Shown: one piece after another, positions 42,875-51,664 of the stretch
Layout of the letters: every line of letters starts with the position of its first letter
Numbering within the stretch: position 1 is the stretch's first letter
Assembly (NCBI GenBank): GCA_964596125.1
Contig: CAZQRP010000007.1
Span: 1 to 64,000, forward strand
Reading direction: 5' to 3'
Origin: CAZQRP01 sp964596125
GTDB lineage: Bacteria; Chloroflexota; Dehalococcoidia; GIF9; UBA5629
DNA: 64,000 bases
Translations under genes and position numbers: made by a program
Notes under the pieces: generated by a model
The model's input: the letters and a program-made list of their open reading frames with translations, nothing else
Database searches by the model: none
What the model was told of the DNA's origin: nothing

Positions 42875-44404
42875 TCACAGTACCCGTTTTAACCTCGTGC
42901 CGGGCGTGATACCGGGGATGCGGCCCCGCTTGGCGATTGCCTTGCCTTCGATTTCGTGGAGGTCTGCGGTGAAATCTATAGGTTTGGCACCGCTGATATA
43001 ACTGCCGGCTCCGAAGAAGTCAACCGGAGCTCCCTCATCCAGCAGGTTATTGATGCGCTCCGGATTAATGCCGCCGCTGACGAAAATTTTTACATTCTGG
43101 AAACCGGCCAGGTCAAGCCTGGCCCTGGTCTCTTTAACCAGGTCCGCGGTGACACCGCCCCGCTCGGAGGGCGTGTCGAGCCGGACGCCCTGTAGTTTAC
43201 CGCCCAATGCCCGGGCTACGATTACGCTCTCCTCCGGCTCATCTCTGAACGTGTCTACCAGGGAGATGCGGGGCACATCATCCGGCATATGTTTATCGAA
43301 GAGAAGTGTGGCTCTGGCAGTATCTCCCACGATTATGACCAGGGCATGCGGCATTGTTCCAGAAGGCTGGATACCGGCCAGTCTGGCCCCGGAGACGCTG
43401 GAACAGCCGGCGCAGCCGCCGACCACAGCCGCATAGTCCATAACACCGGCTACCAGCGGATGGACATGGCGGGCGCCAAAGCTGATAACAGGAATGCCTC
43501 TGGCAGCATCAACACATTCCCTGGCGGCAGTCGCCCAGCCGCTGCAATGAGTCAGCATACCCAGATAGACAGTCTCATAAACTCCATAGCTTTGATATGG
43601 GGCAGTTATGCGTAAAACCACCTCCTTCTTCTGAAACGGCTCACCTTCAGATAATGCCCAGACCTGGCTTTTGTCTCTGGGCAGTACTTTTTCCAGCAGT
43701 GCTTTTACTTCCTCCATACCGCACAGTATACCGGGGCGGCTGGGAAATACCTCCATGGTGGCAACAGGATTGACGCCTTCTTTGTTAAGGATCTCCACGC
43801 CGCGTATGAAATAGATGTCAGAACTATCTCCGGCTACTATGGAATCAGGAATGACAAAACCCGGCTCCCGCTCCTGTCCGACCGTGGCCCTGTACAGGCT
43901 GGCTCCCAGGACCTTTTCCATATGCTCCAGGGCGAAATGGTGGGCTTTATCGTTAAAAGAGGCAACACAGTCTACCGGCACCTCAACCGGGTAATCACGG
44001 TTTCTGGCATCAGCCACACTATGCAAAACACAAATGTCAGTGCAGACGCCGCATATGATCACTGCTTCGGGTCCAAGTTTCTCAAGCCGTTTCTCCAGGT
44101 CCGTACCGAAAAATCCGCTGAAGCGTTTTTTAGGTATTACTTCAGCCGGATATCCGGCAAGCTCGGGTATGATTTCAGCCTCAGCCGTGCCCTCAATGCA
44201 GTGAGGCGGAAACATAGCAAATTCAGGGTCATCGGGTGTATGTTGATCACACAAATAAAATAGTTTTGAACCATGGCCTAATTCTTTTTCCAGAAGTTTC
44301 TGAACGTTGGGGATGATGCGGCGAGCCCTGTCGCCACAATACAGGGGATATCCTTCCTCCAAAAAGCCACGGACCATGTCTACTACTATTACAGCTCTAG
44401 ACAT
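42875..44404 (-). CDS. Nicotinamidase-nicotinate phosphoribosyltransferase fusion
   Basis: 509 residues. Residues 1-160: isochorismatase-fold nicotinamidase with VDMVRGF (catalytic Asp), PKKRFSGFFGTDL (Lys) and ICGVCTDICVLHS (nucleophilic Cys). Residues 185-500: nicotinate phosphoribosyltransferase-like domain with THCSGWATAARE, ISFGARHVHP, SLVDTFRDEPEESV and FVSGGINPERINN. Together they would convert nicotinamide to nicotinate mononucleotide in one polypeptide. Start supported by GAGGAGGCAGAGCT. Named by domain only. Confidence 0.88.
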   Translation of the reverse strand: MSRAVIVVDMVRGFLEEGYPLYCGDRARRIIPNVQKLLEKELGHGSKLFYLCDQHTPDDPEFAMFPPHCIEGTAEAEIIPELAGYPAEVIPKKRFSGFFGTDLEKRLEKLGPEAVIICGVCTDICVLHSVADARNRDYPVEVPVDCVASFNDKAHHFALEHMEKVLGASLYRATVGQEREPGFVIPDSIVAGDSSDIYFIRGVEILNKEGVNPVATMEVFPSRPGILCGMEEVKALLEKVLPRDKSQVWALSEGEPFQKKEVVLRITAPYQSYGVYETVYLGMLTHCSGWATAARECVDAARGIPVISFGARHVHPLVAGVMDYAAVVGGCAGCSSVSGARLAGIQPSGTMPHALVIIVGDTARATLLFDKHMPDDVPRISLVDTFRDEPEESVIVARALGGKLQGVRLDTPSERGGVTADLVKETRARLDLAGFQNVKIFVSGGINPERINNLLDEGAPVDFFGAGSYISGAKPIDFTADLHEIEGKAIAKRGRIPGITPGTRLKRVL

Positions 44405-44434
44405 AGCTCTGCCTCCTCTTTTTTATGTTAAGAG

Positions 44435-45529
44435 TTATTCTACCTGTTCTTGATTGATTACTCTAGCCATCTCGAAAGGATCGCTGGAGATAACACTGGC
44501 GGCATAGAGCTCCATACTACCGAAATCGGAAGACCCGTCCCAGGGATAGCCGCGGTCTACTATCCTGGTGATTACCGGGAAATTGTTCCAGTCTTCGACG
44601 ACCGGACTGAGGGGTGGATAAGCCATTCCTACATTGAATGCGGTAACGTGCAGTTTATCCCGAAAACAGGCAAGGACTTCATAGACTCTTTCCCCGAGCG
44701 AATGATTTAACTCCGACGAAAAGAGCATGATTTCCTTTTCCTTAATTGGTGTTAAGCAGGCAATAACTCTGGTCCCGTTTTTTCCCAGGGCTAATCCTAA
44801 ATCGGCGTGTACCCGGTACAAATCATCGAAATAATCGGAATCAAATTCACCTTTATATCGCAGGGCAGCATGACGCAGCGCTTCAATCTTGGCATAGTGA
44901 CTACCACGGCCCAGTATTACCTGGGCATGGCCGTGAGCCAGACTTGCACCGGCTTTCTTCAGTGAGTTCCACAAGAAAAAATAATACTTCGCCGATGGAT
45001 CGAACCGGTGAGCTTCTTGCGCCCATTTCCAGCCGGTATCAAGATAATCGATTACTTTCTCCCTGGTGAACGCAAGAGGATTATAATCGTTGAAGATTAT
45101 TATGCCATGAAGCCCTTCATATTTAGCAACATTACTGGCGGTGACGGAATATTTGCCGTAAATTCTACCGAAAGGGTCCTCAGGTGTGTCTTCCAGGGGT
45201 TTAGCCAGCGGGTCAACTTTAGCTCTGTCCAGGACTCTGGCTTCCACTTTCAGTCTATCTTCAAACTGCTTGGGGCGCAGGGCTCGCAGGGGATTGAACA
45301 TAGACCCTTCGAACGTAATCAGGTTGGTAATTTTGATGATTTTTTGCTCAGATACTGCGTCCGCCGAGCCAAAGCGCTGCTCAATCCAGGGCAGCATCGT
45401 ATCGGGTGGTCGAAGGCTGCCTGTTGTGGTTGTAACCGAAAATATACGCCGGAAAAGCTTCTTTGCTCTCTCAGGCAAGGCCTCCACCAGGGTATCGAGG
45501 TCAGCAATACTTTGGCTGGCTGGGCTCAT
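44435..45529 (-). CDS. GalT-like HIT-superfamily nucleotidyltransferase
   Basis: 364 residues. The active-site triad is in SLAHGHAQVILGRG (HGHxQ pattern as in galactose-1-phosphate uridylyltransferase); IIIFNDYNPLAFTREKVID and VTAFNVGMAYPPL are secondary landmarks. The enzyme would transfer a nucleotide between phosphorylated sugars or other phosphate acceptors. The conserved Cys/His zinc sites of classical GalT are not apparent. It overlaps the preceding 104-residue gene by 29 bases. Confidence 0.82.
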   Translation of the reverse strand: MSPASQSIADLDTLVEALPERAKKLFRRIFSVTTTTGSLRPPDTMLPWIEQRFGSADAVSEQKIIKITNLITFEGSMFNPLRALRPKQFEDRLKVEARVLDRAKVDPLAKPLEDTPEDPFGRIYGKYSVTASNVAKYEGLHGIIIFNDYNPLAFTREKVIDYLDTGWKWAQEAHRFDPSAKYYFFLWNSLKKAGASLAHGHAQVILGRGSHYAKIEALRHAALRYKGEFDSDYFDDLYRVHADLGLALGKNGTRVIACLTPIKEKEIMLFSSELNHSLGERVYEVLACFRDKLHVTAFNVGMAYPPLSPVVEDWNNFPVITRIVDRGYPWDGSSDFGSMELYAASVISSDPFEMARVINQEQVE

Positions 45530-45815
45530 TAGTCGCCTCTAAGGTATGTTCATACTCGTCCAGCAAACTGACGGCTTCAGCTACGTCACCTTTTTCTATA
45601 GCAGTTACGGTATTTTCCAGGATAGCAGTCTCGTAGGCCAGGCACGCGGCTATATCATCGACGGCCCCGCAGCAGACACCCATATCAGCACGCCATAGAA
45701 TGGCCTGCTTTATCTCCAGCATTCTTCTTACATCATCAAGTGCCTCTTGTGTCAATTCGGGGTCTTCCAGCTTCCGCCTGGCAGCCCTGACACTATCTTT
45801 ATTCACTATGAACAT
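45501..45815 (-). CDS. Small helical protein of unknown function
   Basis: 104 residues, helical with acidic patches. Contains two adjacent Cys (MGVCCGAVDD) followed by DIAACLAYETAIL. No recognised domain. It lies 17 bases after purH and overlaps the GalT-like gene, so it belongs to the same transcript and probably serves purine or NAD metabolism. Confidence 0.65.
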   Translation of the reverse strand: MFIVNKDSVRAARRKLEDPELTQEALDDVRRMLEIKQAILWRADMGVCCGAVDDIAACLAYETAILENTVTAIEKGDVAEAVSLLDEYEHTLEATNEPSQPKYC

Positions 45816-45832
45816 CTTTTCCCTTATAACTC

Positions 45833-47365
45833 CTAATGTCTGAAATGGCGTATACCGGTAAAGACCATAGCCATATTATACCGGTCTGCCAGAGCTATCA
45901 CTTCACTATCCTTTACGGAGCCTCCGGTCTGTATAACTGCGGTTACTCCGCCTTTTGCCGCAACTTCAACGGTGTCAGGAAAGGGGATCATAGCATCGGA
46001 TGCGAGGACACTGCCCTTTGCAGCATCACCGGCTTTTTGCAAAGACAGCTCCACGCTGACCACCCTGTTGGGCTGACCGGCCCCCATACCGAGCATCGTA
46101 TTATCTTTTGCCAGGGCAATGGCATTGGACTTAATATGTTTCATCAATTTCCAGGCGAACAGAAGGTCTCGCAGCTCAGCTTCTGTCGGCTCGCGCCGCG
46201 ACACAGTCCTCGGCTTGAACTCTCCCTCGGTATAGTAGTCACTATCCTGGACCAGGAAACCACCGCTGATAGGACGTATATCAAAGCCGCCAGTCTGATT
46301 CGAGTCCGCCTGACCAGGCAATGAAAGAAGACGCAGGCTCTTTTTACGGCTGAGCAGGTTAAGCGCTTCATCACTGTAGCCCGGTGCAATAATTGCATCA
46401 TAATGGTTTTTATCAATTTCGGTGGCAAGTGCGATGTCAATGGGTTGATTGACGGCAACGATACCACCGAATGCGGATACCGGGTCACCGGCAAGGGCCC
46501 TCCGGTATGCTTCGATCAGGTCATTATTGCTGCAAAGTCCACATGGATTAGTATGTTTGATAATAGCTATGGTCGGGTCATCAAAATCGCAGGCTGTGCT
46601 CCAGGCAGCTTCAAGATCGAGAAAGTTGCTAAAAGAGAGTTCGGGGCCGTTCAGTTGCTTAACCGAAGTCATACCCATCTGCTTCTGTCCTACGGTCTGC
46701 TCAACATATAGTGCCGCCTTCTGGTGGGGATTCTCTCCGTAGCGGAGGTCGTAGAGCTTTTTCATGGCAATTGTCATATCTTCTGGCAGGCTACCATCAT
46801 CCCTCAGGTACTGGGCAATAGCCGTGTCATACAGAGCTACATGCTGGAACGCCTTTTGAGCTAACCTTTTCCGTTCTTTCAGGTCAATAGTGCCCTGGCG
46901 TAACTTTTCCACCGTGATAGTGTAGTCTTGAGGGTCAACAACCACTAGCACCGAGGGGAAATTCTTGGCAGCCGCCCTGATCATAGTCGGCCCGCCGATA
47001 TCAATGTTCTCCAGTGCTTCATCAAGTGAAACACCCTCTTTGGCTACCGTCTGAACGAAAGGATAGAGGTTTATGACCACAATATCGATAGTTTGAATGT
47101 GGTTTTTAGCCAGTTCTTCAAGGTGCTGTGGTACGTTGCGTTTGGCCAGGATGCCGCCGTGGACTGCGGGATGAAGTGTCTTCACCCTGCCATCCAGAAT
47201 CTCGGGAAAGCCAGTCAACTCTGAGACACTGTGTACTTTAACACCAGCCGTTTCCAGAGCTTTTTTGGTACCTCCGGTGCTGAATATCTCGATATCAAGC
47301 TCCTGCAAATGCCGGGCAAAATCGGTCAGGTTTGACTTATCAGAAACGCTGACGATAGCACGCAT
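45833..47365 (-). CDS. purH: Bifunctional AICAR transformylase/IMP cyclohydrolase
   Basis: 510 residues. The N-terminal MGS-like IMP cyclohydrolase domain (SVSDKSNLTDFARHLQELD, FSTGGTKKALE, ILDGRVKTLHPAVHGGIL) is followed by the AICAR formyltransferase domain (RYGENPHQKAALY, IIKHTNPCGL). Performs the last two steps of IMP synthesis using 10-formyl-THF. AGGAGGGTCCA precedes the start. Downstream of purM in the operon. Confidence 0.97.
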   Translation of the reverse strand: MRAIVSVSDKSNLTDFARHLQELDIEIFSTGGTKKALETAGVKVHSVSELTGFPEILDGRVKTLHPAVHGGILAKRNVPQHLEELAKNHIQTIDIVVINLYPFVQTVAKEGVSLDEALENIDIGGPTMIRAAAKNFPSVLVVVDPQDYTITVEKLRQGTIDLKERKRLAQKAFQHVALYDTAIAQYLRDDGSLPEDMTIAMKKLYDLRYGENPHQKAALYVEQTVGQKQMGMTSVKQLNGPELSFSNFLDLEAAWSTACDFDDPTIAIIKHTNPCGLCSNNDLIEAYRRALAGDPVSAFGGIVAVNQPIDIALATEIDKNHYDAIIAPGYSDEALNLLSRKKSLRLLSLPGQADSNQTGGFDIRPISGGFLVQDSDYYTEGEFKPRTVSRREPTEAELRDLLFAWKLMKHIKSNAIALAKDNTMLGMGAGQPNRVVSVELSLQKAGDAAKGSVLASDAMIPFPDTVEVAAKGGVTAVIQTGGSVKDSEVIALADRYNMAMVFTGIRHFRH

Positions 47366-47374
47366 TGGACCCTC

Positions 47375-48400
47375 CTACGATATGATTACTCGCTCCCCCC
47401 CGCTGGCCTCTATTACTTTACCAATAACTTTTGTTTCAGGCAAGGCAGACAAAACATGAGCGGCTTGTTGGGGAGAACAGACAATTGTCATACCTGTTCC
47501 CATGTTAAATACCCGGTACATTTCCATTTCTTCGATGTTCCCCCGCTCCTGAATGAGATTAAAAATAGGCGGGACCTGCCATGTATTCTTATTTATGTGA
47601 GCACCAAGATCCTCCGGTAGTATTCTCGGTACGTTTCCAATAAACCCGCCACCGGTTATGTGGGCCAAACCTTTAATTACCGGCAGCAATGGCTTGAGTC
47701 GAGGATAGTAGCAGCGATGAGGTTCCAGAAGCTCTTCCCCGAGGGTACGTCCTAGTTCAGGATAGAATACGTTAAGTACTGATGAGTCCCGGCCGATTTT
47801 CAACGTCTTGCGCACCAGCGAGTAGCCATTGGTATGCAGTCCGCTTGAAGGCAAGCCAAGGATACTATCGCCAATAGCTATGGTGCTGCCATCGAGTATA
47901 TTTCTCTTTTCCATAACGCCTACCACAAAGCCAACAAGGTCATAGTCATCCTTACGATATACTCCGGGCATCTCGGCAGTCTCGCCACCGATCAATGCGC
48001 AGCCGGTATCGCGACACGCCCGGGCCAGGCCACTTACAATTCTTTCAATCCTCTGCGGCACCAGCTTGCCCGCAGCGATGTAGTCGAGGAAGAACAGCGG
48101 CTCAGCACCGCAACTCAATATATCATTGACACAATGATTGACCAGGTCAATGCCTACCGTATCATGCTTATCTAGAAGTGAGGCGATTTTCAGCTTGGTG
48201 CCCACACCATCGGCGCTGGATATCAGAACCGGCTCTTCATAGCCTTTGAACTCAAACATGCCCCCGAATAGACCAATCTCAGTTAGCACTTCAGGGCCGA
48301 ATGTAGACCGGGCATGTTGTTTAATCAGCTCTTTGGCTTTATCAGCAGCCTCGATATCAACGCCTGCTAATTGATAGGTATACCTATCTTTCGATTTCAC
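47375..48400 (-). CDS. purM: Phosphoribosylformylglycinamidine cyclo-ligase
   Basis: 341 residues. AIR synthetase landmarks: YTYQLAGVDIEAADKAKEL, SSADGVGTKLKIA, GGETAEMPGVY and LAHITGGGFIGNVPRIL. Uses ATP to close the imidazole ring of AIR. Its start overlaps the end of purF by 17 bases. Confidence 0.96.
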   Translation of the reverse strand: MKSKDRYTYQLAGVDIEAADKAKELIKQHARSTFGPEVLTEIGLFGGMFEFKGYEEPVLISSADGVGTKLKIASLLDKHDTVGIDLVNHCVNDILSCGAEPLFFLDYIAAGKLVPQRIERIVSGLARACRDTGCALIGGETAEMPGVYRKDDYDLVGFVVGVMEKRNILDGSTIAIGDSILGLPSSGLHTNGYSLVRKTLKIGRDSSVLNVFYPELGRTLGEELLEPHRCYYPRLKPLLPVIKGLAHITGGGFIGNVPRILPEDLGAHINKNTWQVPPIFNLIQERGNIEEMEMYRVFNMGTGMTIVCSPQQAAHVLSALPETKVIGKVIEASGGERVIIS

Positions 48401-49796
48401 TCAAACTCCTCGAAGGTAGGGTTTCCAGTGCCAGTTTATCCATCTCCAGTTGCACAGGGATAGGATAATCTCCGGTGAAGCAGGCCATACAAAATATCTC
48501 CCTGGGCAAATCCACAGCCTCAATAAGACCTTCGATGCTGAGATAACCGAGTGAATCGGCGCCGACGGCGTCTCTAATTTGCGGTATGGTTTTCTGGGCA
48601 GCGATAAGCTCCCACCTGGTAGCCATATCAACGCCAAAAAAGCAAGGGTGACGTATGGGCGGGGCACAAATGCGCAGATGTACCTCCCTGACACCGGCAC
48701 GCCTGAGCAGGTTTATTACTCTCGGAGTAGTAGTGCCACGGACAATACTATCGTCCACAGCTACCAATCTTTTACCGGCAATAATTTCTGAAAGCGGATT
48801 AAATTTCAGCTTGACACCAAGGTCTCTCAACCTCTGATCAGGCTCAATGAAGGTACGTCCGACATAACGGTTCTTCAGCAGACCTTCACAGTAAGATACC
48901 CCTGAGGCGCGAGCATACCCGATTCCGGCAGCAGTGGCCGAGTCAGGAACACCCATCACCAGGTCCGCTTCAACCGGATGTTCTCGAGATAATATTTTGC
49001 CCATAGCCTGCCGCGCCGGATACAGTAATTTACCCTCGATGATACTGTCAGGACGAGCGAAATAGATGTATTCAAAGATACACAGGCCTTTTCTATCGCT
49101 CTTCTCCTTAAAACTCTGGACTCCGTTATGGTTGATAAGCACTATTTCACCGGGTTCGATTTCTCTAATAAACTGGGCTCCAATGTGATCAAAGGCACAG
49201 CTCTCGGAAGCAATTACCCAGCCGCCATCAATAGTCCCCAGGCAAAGCGGCCGTACTCCCATGGGATCGCGGACTCCTATCAGCTCATTGTTGGTCATGA
49301 TCACCAGAGAATAGGCTCCCTGAATGCGATGCATAGCATACCTTATCTTCGATACCAGACTTTTTTCTGTTGAAGATAAGATAAGACACGCGATAACCTC
49401 AGAATCTGTGGAGGTTGAGAATCTGTAGCCATGCTCGGAAAGTTCGTTGTGGAGCAGTTTAGCATTGATTATATTACCATTATGCCCCAAAGCTATAGAG
49501 TGAGCATCCGACTCTACCAGAATAGGTTGCGCATTGATAGGGTGACTCGAACCCGTGGTGGAATAGCGATTGTGACCAATGGCAATATGACCCTCAAGCT
49601 GGCTTAAATCATCTTCAGTGAAGGCTTGAGCAACCAGTCCCATGGCGGTGTGCAGGTATATGTGTTTCTTGTCAGTGGTAGCTATTCCGGCGCTCTCCTG
49701 CCCTCGGTGCTGAAGAGCGTAGAGACCGAAGAAAGTTAGTCGGGCAACATCTTCGTTTGGTGCATAGATCCCGAAAATACCGCAGCTTTCGTGCAT
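48384..49796 (-). CDS. purF: Amidophosphoribosyltransferase
   Basis: 470 residues. The catalytic Cys follows a four-residue leader (MHES then CGIFGIYAP), so a short propeptide must be removed. Glutaminase landmarks: QHRGQESAGI and HNRYSTTGSSHP. The PRTase domain has VVAVDDSIVRGTTTPR and CAPPIRHPCFFG; a C-terminal CMACFTGDYP fits the [4Fe-4S]-containing B. subtilis-type enzyme. Commits PRPP to purine synthesis. First gene of purF-purM-purH. Confidence 0.96.
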   Translation of the reverse strand: MHESCGIFGIYAPNEDVARLTFFGLYALQHRGQESAGIATTDKKHIYLHTAMGLVAQAFTEDDLSQLEGHIAIGHNRYSTTGSSHPINAQPILVESDAHSIALGHNGNIINAKLLHNELSEHGYRFSTSTDSEVIACLILSSTEKSLVSKIRYAMHRIQGAYSLVIMTNNELIGVRDPMGVRPLCLGTIDGGWVIASESCAFDHIGAQFIREIEPGEIVLINHNGVQSFKEKSDRKGLCIFEYIYFARPDSIIEGKLLYPARQAMGKILSREHPVEADLVMGVPDSATAAGIGYARASGVSYCEGLLKNRYVGRTFIEPDQRLRDLGVKLKFNPLSEIIAGKRLVAVDDSIVRGTTTPRVINLLRRAGVREVHLRICAPPIRHPCFFGVDMATRWELIAAQKTIPQIRDAVGADSLGYLSIEGLIEAVDLPREIFCMACFTGDYPIPVQLEMDKLALETLPSRSLSEIER

Positions 49797-50029
49797 AACT
49801 ACTTTCTATATTTGATTATAATTCTTTTTCTGGAAGGGGGTCAATCCTGTATATCCAACTGACAACCAGTAACTCATCATGCAGAAACCATGATTCCAAA
49901 GTAAAAAGCTATAATGTTAGCTGAAATGAAAAGACTACCGGTATATTCTATCATTTGCCGTTCCACACGTTTACTCTACTACCTGTAGAAAATATCCAGG
50001 TGAAAAATGCAAACTATCGTCCTGTCTAC

Positions 50030-50797
50030 CTAGCTTTCACCTTTTACATTTTTTCTAAGCCAGGTTAAGGCAGTATCTATAGCCCTGTCTTCAAGGCGAA
50101 GCCGGTGTCCTGCACCGGTAATTATAGCTATCTCTTTTGGTTCTTTTGCCTGTTCATAGAGCCTGGACGCATGTTCTACCGGTACTAACTCATCACTGTC
50201 ACCATGAATTAAGAGCAGGGGACGGGGTGAGATTTTATCTATCCAGCGAATAGGCGAAATCGTATCGAAGCCCTCAAGCCACTCGTCTATTGAATGAGGG
50301 AAATCTTCGTCTCTGATGGCACCTATGTTACGAAAATGGTTAATCAGAGACTCACCCTGATTATCTTTCAGGAAACTGAAGTACGCCGGGCAGGCTAACG
50401 TTACCACATAAGATATCCTTGCATCAGTGGATGCCACGTACACACTGACTGCGGCACCACCGCTGGAACCAAGAAGAGCAAGCCTCGACCTGTCTACCTC
50501 TTCGAGGCTGTACATATAATCTATGGCAGCTTTTAAATCATAGCTCCAACCCAGAAGGTCGATGTTGCCCTGGCTCCGTCCCGTTCCCCGGAAGTTAAAG
50601 ATGAGAGTCATAAAACCGGCGGCGCAGAACTTCTCAGCTAAAGCGGGATACCCGTGCTCAGCCGGATTATAAATAGTGGCAGGGATACCATGGCAGAGAC
50701 ACAGGGCCGGGTAAGGCTGCACACTCGTGTCCGGAAAGAAGACTTCAGCGGACAGTTCGATATTATCAGCTTTGAGAAAGATGTTTTCCCTTTTCAT
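50030..50797 (-). CDS. Alpha/beta hydrolase (dienelactone-hydrolase-like)
   Basis: 255 residues. Features: CLCHGIPATIYNPAE (oxyanion loop), NFRGTGRSQG, nucleophile LLGSSGGAAV (GSSGG), LLIHGDSDELVP (acid) and GAGHRLRLED (His). This is the small peptidase-S9/dienelactone-like class, cytoplasmic. Not obviously linked to neighbours by spacing; 112 bases from tlyA. Substrate unknown. Confidence 0.87.
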   Translation of the reverse strand: MKRENIFLKADNIELSAEVFFPDTSVQPYPALCLCHGIPATIYNPAEHGYPALAEKFCAAGFMTLIFNFRGTGRSQGNIDLLGWSYDLKAAIDYMYSLEEVDRSRLALLGSSGGAAVSVYVASTDARISYVVTLACPAYFSFLKDNQGESLINHFRNIGAIRDEDFPHSIDEWLEGFDTISPIRWIDKISPRPLLLIHGDSDELVPVEHASRLYEQAKEPKEIAIITGAGHRLRLEDRAIDTALTWLRKNVKGES

Positions 50798-50909
50798 TTT
50801 GCCAACCTATGGTAAGCTAACATGCTGGTCGAGTGCATGTACAGAAGAATAGAAAACAAGATCCAAATAATTGAAAGGTCACCGCCTTCATTATTTATCA
50901 GGCCCTATT

Positions 50910-51635
50910 TTAACTCACTTTTAATGCTATAAGAAATTCTTTATTCCCCTCAGCACCCAGAATGGGCGAGGCAATCAAGCCATCCAATCTCAGACCATGG
51001 TCTATCGCCCAGGCAATAAACCGCCCCAGGGCCCGGGCGTGGACTTGAGGATCTTTGATTATACCCCCTTTGCCGACTTCCGCCCGCTTCGCTTCAAATT
51101 GGGGCTTGAACAGGACAATGATACATCCCGGCCTAACGAGATGCTCTTCTATGTTTGACATTACTTTAGTCACCGAAATAAAGGACAGGTCTATTGCTGC
51201 CAGGGCTGCTGGTTCAGGCAGGAAGAAGGGATAATGAACATTGGTTTTTCCCATGACAACTACTCTGGGGTCCTGCCTGAGTTTAAAGTCGATCTGACCA
51301 TAACCAACGTCTATTGCATAGACTCGCTTGGCTCCTCTCTGTAACAGACAATCAGTAAAACCTCCGGTAGCTGCGCCGACATCCATAGCTATCTGAGACG
51401 TGACATCGATCCCGAACACCTCCAGAGCATGATCCAGCTTGATACCCCCACGGCTCACAAAAGGCGGCTTCCGGGCTAACTCTATGGTAGAATTTTCATC
51501 GACCAGACTGCCCGGCTTGATAATTACCTTTCCACGTACCGTCACTTCACCAGCCATAATCAATGCCCGGGCTTTACTTTTATTTCCGGCAAGCCCTGTT
51601 TCAACTAACAGACTGTCCAATCGCTGCTTTGGCAT
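50910..51635 (-). CDS. TlyA-type rRNA 2'-O-methyltransferase
   Basis: 241 residues from ATG at 51635. N-terminal S4 RNA-binding domain (RLDSLLVETGLAGNKSKARA, AGEVTVRGKVIIKPG), then an FtsJ-like methyltransferase domain with VAMDVGAATGGFTDCLLQRGA and AIDLSFISV, plus FKPQFEAKRAEVGKGGI. TlyA methylates 16S and 23S rRNA cytidines in other bacteria. An upstream GTG at 51689 gives a longer reading frame overlapping the radical SAM gene; the shorter one starts directly at the S4 domain. Confidence 0.9.
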   Translation of the reverse strand: MPKQRLDSLLVETGLAGNKSKARALIMAGEVTVRGKVIIKPGSLVDENSTIELARKPPFVSRGGIKLDHALEVFGIDVTSQIAMDVGAATGGFTDCLLQRGAKRVYAIDVGYGQIDFKLRQDPRVVVMGKTNVHYPFFLPEPAALAAIDLSFISVTKVMSNIEEHLVRPGCIIVLFKPQFEAKRAEVGKGGIIKDPQVHARALGRFIAWAIDHGLRLDGLIASPILGAEGNKEFLIALKVS

Positions 51636-51664
51636 GGTCTGATCATAAAAAAATTCATATAGTA

